DNA of 50,741 nucleotides from Pirellulaceae bacterium (GTDB lineage Bacteria; Planctomycetota; Planctomycetia; Pirellulales; Pirellulaceae), in the NCBI GenBank assembly GCA_016784735.1, contig JADHUC010000030.1, positions 1-50,741 on the forward strand. Reading direction: 5' to 3'. Shown here piece after piece: positions 18,059 through 25,938 of this stretch (within the stretch, counting starts at the first letter, position 1; the number at the start of each line of letters is the position of its first letter). A program made the translations under genes and the position numbers. The notes beneath the pieces were generated by a model, which saw only the letters and a program-made list of their open reading frames with translations, was not told the origin of the DNA and did not search any database.

Positions 18059-18451
18059 ATGTCTTCTTCCGGGGCAGACCGAGACGACGGCTACGAGCGA
18101 CCGTTTGCCGAAGGTCCGACAGAGGAATCGGCCGACGCGACCGCTAACGGCGAACTCATGGATCAGGTGCTCCAAGAGACGCTCGCGGCCACCGACGCCG
18201 ATACGCCTTTGGACCCAAGCGAACTGGAGGCACTGATAGACGTAGCTCGCCAGCATAGCGGCCAAACGCTAGCGTCCGTCGTCGTCGAGTTGGTCGAAGC
18301 CGTACTGGCCACTCGCTTCGGCGGCATATCCGACGGCGGCGACCGCTGGCGATCCATGGCGTCTGCGATCGCCGAGACGCTAATGGATGATCCGGCGTCG
18401 CGTGACCGTCTCGAATCGCTTTGGGCAAGATTGTGCGAGGCTGCTGGATGA
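18059..18451 (+). CDS. Small acidic protein of unknown function coupled to the sigma factor
   Basis: This 130-residue protein has no family I recognise. The first 45 residues are acidic and probably disordered (SSSGADRDDGYERPFAEG). The rest is predicted helical: DPSELEALIDVARQHSG, LASVVVELVEAVLATRF and RWRSMASAIAETLMDDP. Its TGA overlaps the ATG of the sigma-factor gene (ATGA at 18448-18451), so the two are translationally coupled. By analogy with FlgM/FliA-type pairs it might control the sigma factor, but no sequence similarity supports that. It could equally be a structural T6SS accessory. There is only a weak GGGGA ribosome binding site. Confidence 0.6.
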   Translation: MSSSGADRDDGYERPFAEGPTEESADATANGELMDQVLQETLAATDADTPLDPSELEALIDVARQHSGQTLASVVVELVEAVLATRFGGISDGGDRWRSMASAIAETLMDDPASRDRLESLWARLCEAAG

Positions 18452-19167
18452 CCACCGCCGAAGAGAACATCCAGGCGTTGATCGACGAAGGCCAACCGCT
18501 CGTGCGGTCGCTGGCGACCAAGATCTCGCGTAGTATTCCTATGAGGATCGAACTGGATGATTTGTTGGCTTACGGCCAAGTTGGCTTGACGGAAGCGGCC
18601 CGAGATTTCGATCCCGAACGAGGCAACCGATTCACGACGTTTGCCTACTATCGCGTTCGCGGCGCGATTTACGACGGCATTTCGAAAATGAGTTGGACCA
18701 GCCGCGCACGGTATAACCGGATGCGTTATGAACAAATGGCCAACGAGACGATGCGAGAGGTGAACGAGACGCTGCCGTCGTCCGAGGAGCCGTCCCTGGA
18801 AGACGAGGCCAAGTGGTTGCGTGGAGTGACCGAACGATTGGCCGTCGTGTATCTGGCGAGCGAGGGCGGCGGCGAGGGTGATTGGACCGAATCCGCCCTG
18901 GAGGATCCGGCCGAGTCGCCATCGACCATCGCGGCCACGCGAGAACTGAGCCAGAAACTGCGTGAATTGGTAGAAACGCTGCCGCCGGCCGAACGGCGGC
19001 TGATAAGAACGATATACTTCGAAGGCACGACCTTGCAGGAGGCGGCCAATCGTTTAGGCATCAGCAAGTCCTGGGCCAGCCGAATGCACGCGAAGACCCT
19101 AGGAACGCTGGCCAACAAACTACAAAAACTAGGAGTGGACGCCGGAGAAGCGAGAGGAAGGTGGTGA
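18448..19167 (+). CDS. FliA-type sigma-70 family RNA polymerase sigma factor in the T6SS locus
   Basis: This 239-residue sigma factor has region 2 at about 35-80: ELDDLLAYGQVGLTEAARDF then RFTTFAYYRVRGAIYDGI, very close to the FliA/SigD/WhiG class. Region 4 is at about 170-222 (LVETLPPAERRLIRTIYFEG, then the helix-turn-helix TLQEAANRLGISKSWASRM). The segment between them is long and acidic, with region 3 poorly recognisable. It would recruit RNA polymerase to a restricted promoter set, plausibly T6SS genes here or at unlinked loci such as hcp and vgrG. ATG 18448 is chosen over an upstream TTG because it gives the coupled overlap and a normal N-terminus. A heptamer tandem repeat follows directly. 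Confidence 0.88.
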   Translation: MTTAEENIQALIDEGQPLVRSLATKISRSIPMRIELDDLLAYGQVGLTEAARDFDPERGNRFTTFAYYRVRGAIYDGISKMSWTSRARYNRMRYEQMANETMREVNETLPSSEEPSLEDEAKWLRGVTERLAVVYLASEGGGEGDWTESALEDPAESPSTIAATRELSQKLRELVETLPPAERRLIRTIYFEGTTLQEAANRLGISKSWASRMHAKTLGTLANKLQKLGVDAGEARGRW

Positions 19168-19173
19168 GGATTG

Positions 19174-19379
19174 GGTGTCGGGTTTCGGGTGTCAGGTGAA
19201 GAGGGGGCACGTGCGACGGATGACGCGTGCCGCACCTGACACCTGACACCTGACACCTGACACCTGACACCCGACACCTGACACCCGACACCCGACACCC
19301 GACACCCGACACCCGACACCCGACACCTGACACCTGACACCTGACACCCGACACCTGACACCTGACACCCGACACCCGA
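19174..19379. repeat. Heptamer tandem repeat, 21 units of CACCYGA, with inverted lead-in
   Basis: Positions 19233-19379 are exactly 21 uninterrupted 7-base units, each CACCTGA or CACCCGA. They are preceded by inverted units (TCGGGTG, TCAGGTG) at about 19174-19197 and a GAAGAGGGGG plus GGCACG ... CGTGCC spacer. The array occupies the whole gap between the sigma-factor gene and tssA, ending 14 bases before the tssA ATG. Confidence 0.95.
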
Positions 19380-19393
19380 CAGGAACCCTCGCC

Positions 19394-20545
19394 ATGGCGT
19401 CGCCTGAAATCCTTGACTTCGATCGGCTGCTCGCGGCCATATCCGACGAAGAACCTGCTGGTCCGGAATTGAAGGACGATTCGGAGCAGATGAAGGTCTA
19501 CTACCAGATCAAGGACGCTCGCGAAGCCGCGCGCACTGCCGAACGACAACTTGCTCAAGCCGCGTTGTATGGCGACGACGAAGAGGTGTCTTCGATATCT
19601 CCGCCCGACTGGAAACAGGTACTGGACCTGGGCGTTGACGCGATCGCCGAGAAGTCGAAGGATCTTTGGATCGCCTCGTGGTTGATCGAGGCGGCGGCGC
19701 GACGCCACGGTTTCGCGGGTCTGCGCGACGGCTTCCGGCTGGCGCGGGAGATGTCCGAGCGTTTTTGGGAGGGAATCCATCCGCGGCCTGACGAGGACGG
19801 GTACGCGACGACCGTGGCCCAGTTGGCGGGCTTGAACGGCGAAGACTCCGAAGGTGCACTGATCACGCCGATCGACACGATTCCGATCACGCAGGGGACC
19901 ACCGACCGGCCGCTCACTAGTGGCGACTACAAGCAAGCTGCCGACTTGGAGCAAATGTCGGACCCGGACCGACGGGCGCAGAGGATCGAACAAGGCGCGA
20001 TCAGCATGCAAGCGTTCGAGCGGGCGGCCAACGAAACACCGCCGGAGTTCTTTCATAACTTGCACGAGGACATCCAGCAGTGTATCGACGAGTTCGCCAA
20101 GTTGGAGGAAGTCCTCGATGAGAGGTGCGGCAAGAACGAAGACGGGTATTCGGCTGCGCCTCCGACATCGAACATCCGCAACTCGCTGGACGAGTGCCGC
20201 GGCCGCGTCAAGAGCATTGCCCGGCATGTGTTGGATGCGGGGCCCGACGGGGCGGAAGTCGAAAGTGGCGATTTGGCGACGGTTCCGGGCGAAACCCAAG
20301 TGGCCGTGGGCGCAGGCAAAGTTGTGACGCGCGAAGATGCCTTTCGAGCGTTGCTTCAGGTGGCGGATTTCTTCCGCCGGACCGAACCGCATTCGCCCGT
20401 ATCGTACGCCTTGGAGCAAGCCGTACGTTGGGGGCGTATGCCTCTGCCCGAGTTAATGGCCGATTTGATTGCGGACGAATCGACTCGAGAAGAGATGTAC
20501 CGTCGCGTGGGGATTCCCAAGCCAAACTCGTCGGAAAACGACTAA
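19394..20545 (+). CDS. tssA: Type VI secretion protein TssA (ImpA family)
   Basis: This 383-residue protein begins with the ImpA N-terminal domain (about 1-140): DRLLAAISDEEPAGPELKDD, then DWKQVLDLGVDAIAEKSKDL and a helical FAGLRDGFRLAREMSERFWE. These are diagnostic of TssA, which primes baseplate and sheath assembly. The C-terminal part ends with a helical DAFRALLQVADFFRRTEPHS segment, resembling the C-terminal domain of the shorter TssA classes. The ribosome binding site (AGGAACC) sits between the tandem repeat and the ATG, so changes in repeat number alter the spacing from any promoter upstream. It is followed by tssB after 78 bases. Confidence 0.9.
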   Translation: MASPEILDFDRLLAAISDEEPAGPELKDDSEQMKVYYQIKDAREAARTAERQLAQAALYGDDEEVSSISPPDWKQVLDLGVDAIAEKSKDLWIASWLIEAAARRHGFAGLRDGFRLAREMSERFWEGIHPRPDEDGYATTVAQLAGLNGEDSEGALITPIDTIPITQGTTDRPLTSGDYKQAADLEQMSDPDRRAQRIEQGAISMQAFERAANETPPEFFHNLHEDIQQCIDEFAKLEEVLDERCGKNEDGYSAAPPTSNIRNSLDECRGRVKSIARHVLDAGPDGAEVESGDLATVPGETQVAVGAGKVVTREDAFRALLQVADFFRRTEPHSPVSYALEQAVRWGRMPLPELMADLIADESTREEMYRRVGIPKPNSSEND

Positions 20546-20557
20546 GGCGAATCGTTG

Positions 20558-20586
20558 TTGTTATTTTTCGGAAAAAAGCGTAAAAC
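20558..20586 (+). promoter_or_regulatory. Candidate promoter ahead of the tssB-tssC sheath genes
   Basis: TTGTTA (20558-20563) and TAAAAC (20581-20586) are separated by exactly 17 bases in an AT-rich stretch unlike its surroundings, 37 bases before the tssB ATG. It fits a housekeeping-type promoter better than a FliA-type one. This is a by-eye match only. Confidence 0.3.
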
Positions 20587-20623
20587 GTGACCACTGCTAC
20601 CTTTCCTCCTGGGAGATGGATAA

Positions 20624-21145
20624 ATGAGTGAAAGCGTTCATGAGAAGCTGAAGAGGGTGCGCAAACCTCGCGTCCACATCACCTACGATGTGGAGACCGA
20701 AGGAGCGGTCGTCCAGAAGGAGCTTCCCTTCGTCGTCGGCGTAGTAGGCGACTTCTCCGGAAACCCCACGGAGAAGCTCAAGCCGCTGAAGGACCGCAAG
20801 TTCATCCAGATCGACCGCGACAACTTCAACGAAGTGATGAAGCGGATAACGCCGGGCCTGAACCTGCGAGTGGAAAACACGATGGCAGGCGATGGGACCG
20901 AAATGGCCGTGCAACTGCAGTTCGATTCCATGGACGATTTCGAACCGACGAATGTGGCCAGACAGGTCGAGCCTTTGCGTAAGCTGCTGGAAACGCGTGA
21001 CAAACTGCGCGATCTGCTCACGAAAGTGGACCGCAGCGAGGATCTGGAGAACGTGTTAGAGCAGGTACTCAAGAACACCGAAGAGCTGAAGAAACTATCG
21101 TCCGAGTTGGGCGTGGAAGCTCCCAGTGGAGAAGGAGGTGAGTGA
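20624..21145 (+). CDS. tssB: Type VI secretion sheath small subunit TssB (VipA)
   Basis: This 173-residue protein carries [31 protein letters not shown] and [15 protein letters not shown], the conserved start of TssB. The C-terminal helical region [20 protein letters not shown] corresponds to the segment that pairs with TssC. TssB and TssC polymerise into the contractile sheath. The start ATG has GGGAGATGGA upstream. The stop overlaps the tssC start (TGATG), so the two subunits are translationally coupled. Confidence 0.95.
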   Translation: MSESVHEKLKRVRKPRVHITYDVETEGAVVQKELPFVVGVVGDFSGNPTEKLKPLKDRKFIQIDRDNFNEVMKRITPGLNLRVENTMAGDGTEMAVQLQFDSMDDFEPTNVARQVEPLRKLLETRDKLRDLLTKVDRSEDLENVLEQVLKNTEELKKLSSELGVEAPSGEGGE

Positions 21146-22641
21146 TGAGCGATGCTGAACAACAAGCCCAATCGGGTGAGGCTCAAGCCGAAGCGGCGGA
21201 AGCCAGCCTTCTGGAATCGGCCATTACGGCGACCAAGCAGACCGAACGCGGCCGCGCCGAGGAACTGCTGAAGACGCTGACCGAGGAGGCTCTCAAGGGT
21301 ACGGTCACCTGGAACAAGGACGTCACCCGGACGGTCAAAGCGGGCATTGCTGCCATCGACGAAGTCGTTTCCACGCAGTTGTCCGCCATCATGCACAAGC
21401 CGGAATTCCAGCAACTGGAAGGAAGCTGGCGCGGATTGAACTACCTGGTGATGAACTCCGAAACCAGCACGCAACTGAAGCTGAAGGTCCTGAACTGCGG
21501 CAAACGCGAATTGTTCAAGGACTTGGACAAAGCGGTCGAGTTCGACCAGAGCCAGATGTTCAAGAAGCTGTACGAAGCCGAATTCGGCACTCCGGGCGGC
21601 GAACCGTACGGGGCCGTGATCGGCGACTTCGAACTCACGAACCACCCAGAGGACATCGACCTATTGAGCAAGATGTCCAACGTGGCCGCAGCCGGTTTCT
21701 GCCCGTTTATCTCGGCAGGAGACTCCAGTCTGTTTGGATTCGACAGTTGGACCGAGCTGACCAAGCCACGCGATCTGGAGAAGATCTTCGACACGGTCGA
21801 GTACACCAAGTGGCGTTCGTTCCGCGATAGCGAGGACGCGCGCTTCGTGACGCTAACCATGCCACGAACATTGGCCCGATTGCCCTACGGCGAAAATACC
21901 AAGCCGGTCGAGGCATTCAGTTACGAGGAGGTCGCGCTGGGCGGCTCGAAGCAAGCCGTATCCGTCCCCCACGACCAGTATTGCTGGATGAATTCCTCCT
22001 ACGTGCTGGGCGCCCGACTGACCGACGCGTTTTCCAAATACGGTTGGTGCACGGCGATTCGCGGCGCTGAAGGCGGCGGCAAGGTCGAAGGCCTTCCGGC
22101 CCACGTGTTCCAAAGCGACGACGGCGATATGGATTTGAAGTGCCCCACGGAAGTTGGCATCACCGACCGGCGCGAGGCGGAAATGAGCAAGCTGGGTTTC
22201 CTGCCGTTGTGCCACTACAAGAATACCGACTACGCGGTATTTTTCGGAGCGCAAACGACGCAAAAACCGAAGAAATACGACCGCCCGGAAGCGACTGCCA
22301 ACGCGGCCATTTCGGCCCGTTTGCCGTACATCATGGCGACGGCGCGGTTCGCTCACTATCTGAAGGTCCTCGCGCGAGACAAGATCGGCTCGTTCATGGA
22401 AGTCGAAGATTGCCAGGACTGGCTGGACCGCTGGATTCACAACTATGTAAGCGCCGATCCGAAGCCCAGTCAAGATGCAAAGGCGCGTTATCCGCTGCGC
22501 GAGGCCAAGGTGGAGGTCAAGGAGGTCCCTGGTCAGCCCGGAACCTACAACGCTGTGGCGTGGCTACGTCCTTGGCTGCAGTTGGAGGAGTTGACTTCGT
22601 CACTGCGCATGGTGGCGCGCATTCCAAAGCTGGGTGGATAG
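21145..22641 (+). CDS. tssC: Type VI secretion sheath large subunit TssC (VipB)
   Basis: A 498-residue sheath subunit whose hallmarks are [66 protein letters not shown] and the C-terminal [19 protein letters not shown]. It matches TssC along its full length. The ATG overlaps the tssB stop and is preceded by GAAGGAGG. TssC forms the outer and middle layers of the sheath, and its N-terminal domain is engaged by ClpV for recycling. A second tssC follows after a 30-base inverted repeat. Confidence 0.95.
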   Translation: MSDAEQQAQSGEAQAEAAEASLLESAITATKQTERGRAEELLKTLTEEALKGTVTWNKDVTRTVKAGIAAIDEVVSTQLSAIMHKPEFQQLEGSWRGLNYLVMNSETSTQLKLKVLNCGKRELFKDLDKAVEFDQSQMFKKLYEAEFGTPGGEPYGAVIGDFELTNHPEDIDLLSKMSNVAAAGFCPFISAGDSSLFGFDSWTELTKPRDLEKIFDTVEYTKWRSFRDSEDARFVTLTMPRTLARLPYGENTKPVEAFSYEEVALGGSKQAVSVPHDQYCWMNSSYVLGARLTDAFSKYGWCTAIRGAEGGGKVEGLPAHVFQSDDGDMDLKCPTEVGITDRREAEMSKLGFLPLCHYKNTDYAVFFGAQTTQKPKKYDRPEATANAAISARLPYIMATARFAHYLKVLARDKIGSFMEVEDCQDWLDRWIHNYVSADPKPSQDAKARYPLREAKVEVKEVPGQPGTYNAVAWLRPWLQLEELTSSLRMVARIPKLGG

Positions 22642-22683
22642 GTCGAACCCTGGAGAATCACGGCACCGCTCAGGGCCATCTTC

Positions 22684-22771
22684 GTTTAACCCGAAGCCGG
22701 AGGCGATGGCGGGCAGTGTGATGGATCGTGCTTGCGCAGCACCCGCCATCGCCTCCGGCTTCGGGTTAAAC
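22684..22771. repeat. Long perfect inverted repeat between the two tssC genes
   Basis: Two 30-base arms (22684-22713 and 22742-22771), each reading GTTTAACCCGAAGCCGGAGG at its outer end, are perfectly complementary around a 28-base spacer. The transcript would fold into a very stable hairpin 42 bases after the tssC stop. There is no T-tract after it, so it may stabilise the upstream mRNA end or be a mobile palindrome. Confidence 0.92.
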
Positions 22772-22832
22772 GGCAGGGAAACACATCGTTGGCGATTGCT
22801 GATGCGGGGCCGCTGCTGAGTACTCGGTACCC

Positions 22833-24443
22833 ATGACGACGCGCATGGCCTGGGCGACGGATGCGACCATGACCTCCAAACCATCCCAAACCAACGATCA
22901 GACGGCGGTCTTTTCTGATCCGAAAGTCGCATTAGCGACACCGGCCGAGATCGCCAAGCCCTCCTTGATCGACGAGATTGTCGAGGCCAGCGGCGTTTCC
23001 TCTTCCCCCGTAGGCAATCGTCTGGAGCGATTCCTCCGAGAGCCTTCTCTTGCCAAGTCGCTTATCTCCTGGCTGGGTCGTTGGCCACAGGACGACAAGG
23101 AACAGGTTGTCCGATTACTGAACCGCGACGTGGCACTGATCGACCGCCTGGTCAACGAGCAATTGAACGCCATTCTTCACCATTCGGATTTCCAGAGACT
23201 GGAAGCTTCCTGGCGAGGTATCCGTTATCTCGTGGATCGAGCAGACGAAGAAGGCGAACCGAACGTCAAGATCAAGGTGCTCAGCGCGACCTGGCGCGAG
23301 CTGGAACGCGACTTCGAACGGGCCGCCGAATTCGACCAGAGCCAGATCTTCCGCAAGTTGTACGAGGAAGAATTCGGGAACCCCGGCGGGGAGCCCTATG
23401 GCATACTTCTGGGCGACTACGAAATCCACCCGCGTCCGTCCGGCCAGCACCCGCACGACGACATAGCGATCCTGGCGTCGCTCGCTCAAGTCGCGGCGGC
23501 CGCATTTTGTCCTTTTATCACTTCGGTCAGTCCCACCATGTTTGGGCTGGACGATTTCAGCGGTCTTGAGCAGCGGCTCGATCACGCCAAGACGTTGGAC
23601 CAGATCGAGTACGTGAAGTGGAACGCGCTACGCAAAACTGAAGATTCCCGATTCGTGGGCCTCACGCTGCCTCGCGTGCTCATGCGACTTCCCTACGAAG
23701 ATGACGGCACACGAGTGGATCGTTTCTGTTTCCGCGAAGATGTCAGTGGCCTGGACCGCGGAAAATACCTGTGGGGAAGCGCTGCGTACGCGTTCGGTGG
23801 CGTGCTGACGCGAGCCTTTGCCGAATCAGGCTGGCTGGCCGACACGCGTGGCGTCCAGCGAGATATTGAAGGCGGCGGTTTGGCAGTCGGCCTGCCGGTT
23901 CACAGCTTCCGCACCGACAAAACGGGCGTGGCGATCAAGTTTTCCACCAGCGTGGTGGTCACCGACGAATTGGAGCGTGAATTGAGCGACCTGGGCTTCG
24001 TCCCCTTGTGCGACTGCAAGGACACGGAGTATTCGGCGTTCTACAGCAACCCGTCGATCCAACAGCCCAAGAAATACGATCGGCCGGCCGCCACGGCAAA
24101 CGCCAAAATGTCCGCCATGCTGCAGTACACTTTGTGCGTCTCGCGATTTGCGCACTACGTCAAGGTCTTAGGCCGCGACAAGATCGGTGTGTTCAGCGAG
24201 CCTGCCGAACTGGAACGCTTCCTGGACAGTTGGATCGTCACCTACGTGACCACCGACACAGATGCATCGCCCCAGGTCCGAGCGCGATTTCCGTTGCGCG
24301 AAGCTCGCGTCGAAGTCAAGGAACAACCCGGCAAGCCCGGAGCCTATCAGTGCATTATGCACCTGGCACCACATTACGAATTGGACGAACTGACGGCAAC
24401 TGTCAGGATAGCCACAGAATTGGCACCACCACGGGGCACCTAG
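22833..24443 (+). CDS. tssC: Second TssC-family sheath subunit
   Basis: This 536-residue paralogue of the preceding TssC shares its main motifs: DFQRLEASWRGIRYLVDRAD, EFDQSQIFRKLYEEEFGNPG, GEPYGILLGDYE, AAAAFCPFITS and SRFAHYVKVLGRDKIGVF. Its N-terminus differs: about 60 extra residues include EIVEASGVSSSPVGNRLERF. The start is uncertain; ATGs at 22833, 22845 and 22869 are all in frame and none has a clear ribosome binding site. Tandem tssC genes occur in some T6SS loci, where one copy may have a specialised place in the sheath or at the baseplate. There is no second tssB in the window. Confidence 0.92.
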   Translation: MTTRMAWATDATMTSKPSQTNDQTAVFSDPKVALATPAEIAKPSLIDEIVEASGVSSSPVGNRLERFLREPSLAKSLISWLGRWPQDDKEQVVRLLNRDVALIDRLVNEQLNAILHHSDFQRLEASWRGIRYLVDRADEEGEPNVKIKVLSATWRELERDFERAAEFDQSQIFRKLYEEEFGNPGGEPYGILLGDYEIHPRPSGQHPHDDIAILASLAQVAAAAFCPFITSVSPTMFGLDDFSGLEQRLDHAKTLDQIEYVKWNALRKTEDSRFVGLTLPRVLMRLPYEDDGTRVDRFCFREDVSGLDRGKYLWGSAAYAFGGVLTRAFAESGWLADTRGVQRDIEGGGLAVGLPVHSFRTDKTGVAIKFSTSVVVTDELERELSDLGFVPLCDCKDTEYSAFYSNPSIQQPKKYDRPAATANAKMSAMLQYTLCVSRFAHYVKVLGRDKIGVFSEPAELERFLDSWIVTYVTTDTDASPQVRARFPLREARVEVKEQPGKPGAYQCIMHLAPHYELDELTATVRIATELAPPRGT

Positions 24444-24481
24444 CAAGCAAGGAAAGCAACCACCCTACAAATAATCAACTT

Positions 24482-24546
24482 GTAGCCGGAGTCGCAAGAC
24501 TTCGGGAGTTTGCCGCTTCCGCCCGAAGTGTTGCCACTTCGGCTAC
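24482..24546. repeat. REP-like hairpin pair with GTAG feet and GCAA loops (copy 1)
   Basis: Left unit 24482-24505: GTAG, then stem CCGGAGTC, loop GCAA, stem GACTTCGG. Right unit 24523-24546, read on the minus strand: GTAG, CCGAAGTG, GCAA, CACTTCGG. The units differ at paired positions so that pairing is kept. The pair lies between the second tssC and tagJ. Confidence 0.85.
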
Positions 24547-24626
24547 GAGAGTTGTATCCGTGGGTCCGCCATGCCATCCGTGGGCCTGATCTCCTGCGCC
24601 ACGCGCATCCCTAACGAGGATTACCC

Positions 24627-25439
24627 ATGACTCCAACTGAGCTGTTTCAAGCGGGCCAACTGACCGACGCCATCGACGCAGCGGTGGCTGACGTCAAGAA
24701 ACACCCCACCGACACATCGCGTCGTGGGTTTTTCTGCGAGTTGTTGTGTTTCGCCGGCCAATGGGAGCGGGCCGACAAGCAACTGGACACCATCAGCATG
24801 CAGGAACCGGAAGCAGTTGTCGGATTGAGCGTGTTACGGCAATTGATCCGAGGTGAGGTCGCTCGTCAACAGTTCTACGAAGAAGGCCGAGTGCCCGAAT
24901 TCATCGGCGAGCCGTCGCCCGCGCTTCGTTTGCACCTGGAAGCGTCGATTGCCTTGCGCGAGGGGAATGCGGCCGAGGCGGCGGATCTACTGGGGAAAGC
25001 CGAGGAGCAACGAGCCAAAGCTGGCGGAACCTGCGACGGGCAGCCATTCGACGACTTCCGCGACCTGGACGACCTGACGGCTTCGTGCTTCGAGGTCTAC
25101 ACTGGCACAGGCAAGTACTATTGGATCCCGCTGGAACAGACGGATCTGATCGAGTTTCATGCTCCGGAGCGCCCGCATGATCTCTTGTGGCGGCGTGCTC
25201 ACATCGTCGTGACCGATGGGCCGGACGGCGAAGTGTTTCTACCGGCGCTCTATCCGGGAACGTTTCATAGTGACGACGATGGGCTCCGCCTAGGTCGCGG
25301 GACGGATTGGACGGACCAAGAGGGCGAACCGATCCGCGGTTGCGGACTGCGCATGTTCTTGGTGGGCGAGGAAGCAAAGACAATAATGGAATTGGGGCAA
25401 ATTCAGTTTGGCGCGGAGCCAAATGCGAAAAACGAGTAA
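24627..25439 (+). CDS. tagJ: Type VI secretion accessory protein TagJ (ImpE)
   Basis: This 270-residue ImpE/SciE-family protein has an N-terminal TPR-like helical half, with AAVADVKKHPTDTSRRGFFC and GQWERADKQLDTI as its signature. The C-terminal half carries YYWIPLEQTDLIEFHAPERP and DLLWRRAHIVV, the typical ImpE block. TagJ binds the N-terminal helix of TssB and occurs in a subset of T6SSs with a particular ClpV/TssC type. The start is supported by GAGGA 8 bases upstream. The stop lies 7 bases before the preferred tssE start, so the genes are probably co-translated. Confidence 0.9.
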   Translation: MTPTELFQAGQLTDAIDAAVADVKKHPTDTSRRGFFCELLCFAGQWERADKQLDTISMQEPEAVVGLSVLRQLIRGEVARQQFYEEGRVPEFIGEPSPALRLHLEASIALREGNAAEAADLLGKAEEQRAKAGGTCDGQPFDDFRDLDDLTASCFEVYTGTGKYYWIPLEQTDLIEFHAPERPHDLLWRRAHIVVTDGPDGEVFLPALYPGTFHSDDDGLRLGRGTDWTDQEGEPIRGCGLRMFLVGEEAKTIMELGQIQFGAEPNAKNE

Positions 25440-25446
25440 CAAGGCA

Positions 25447-25938
25447 ATGGCCAAGATATCCGAAGACCAGCAGCTAGTCCCGTCGGTGCTCGATCGGTTG
25501 TTGGACGACCAGCCGGAGTTGACTCGCGAACCGCCAAAATCGCGCACTCAGGTCCTGCGCGAGCTAAAACTCAGCGTGCGACGCGACCTGGAAAACCTAC
25601 TGAACACGCGATGGCGCTGTGTCAACTGGCCGCCGAATCTGGATGACTTGGAGGTGTCACTGGTCAATTACGGAATTCCCGACTTTACCGGGACCAGTAT
25701 GAGCACGGTTGCCAGTCGCGATCAGTTGCGACACGTGGTCGAACATGTCGTTCGCAAGTTCGAGCCTCGTTTCAAGACGGTCAAAGTGAGACTGCTGGAG
25801 AACGCCGACGAGACCGATCGGTCTTTACGCTTGCGGATCGACGCGCTATTGTACGCTGAACCGGCGCCCGAACCGGTGGTCTTTGATTCGCAATTGGAGC
25901 CTGCCAGCGGCAACTTTTCGGTCAAGGAGGAACGTTGA
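25447..25938 (+). CDS. tssE: Type VI secretion baseplate protein TssE (gp25-like)
   Basis: A 163-residue product with the expected TssE opening MAKISEDQQLVPSVLDRLLD and the gp25/lysozyme-like core RRDLENLLNTRWRCVNWP and VSLVNYGIPDFTG, which joins the baseplate to the first sheath ring. ATG 25447 is chosen because it gives the family's normal N-terminus and has AAGGC close by. ATG 25423, overlapping tagJ, is the alternative. The stop overlaps the tssF start (TGATG), and AAGGAGG precedes that start. Confidence 0.92.
   Translation: MAKISEDQQLVPSVLDRLLDDQPELTREPPKSRTQVLRELKLSVRRDLENLLNTRWRCVNWPPNLDDLEVSLVNYGIPDFTGTSMSTVASRDQLRHVVEHVVRKFEPRFKTVKVRLLENADETDRSLRLRIDALLYAEPAPEPVVFDSQLEPASGNFSVKEER

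Noticed and set aside
19233-19379. CRISPR array
   Set aside because: The units are 7 bases with no spacers between them and no cas genes are present.
19061-20419. Long minus-strand open frame encoding VSGVRCQ-type repeats
   Set aside because: It is only the translation of the heptamer array plus the antisense of tssA; the plus-strand genes explain the DNA.
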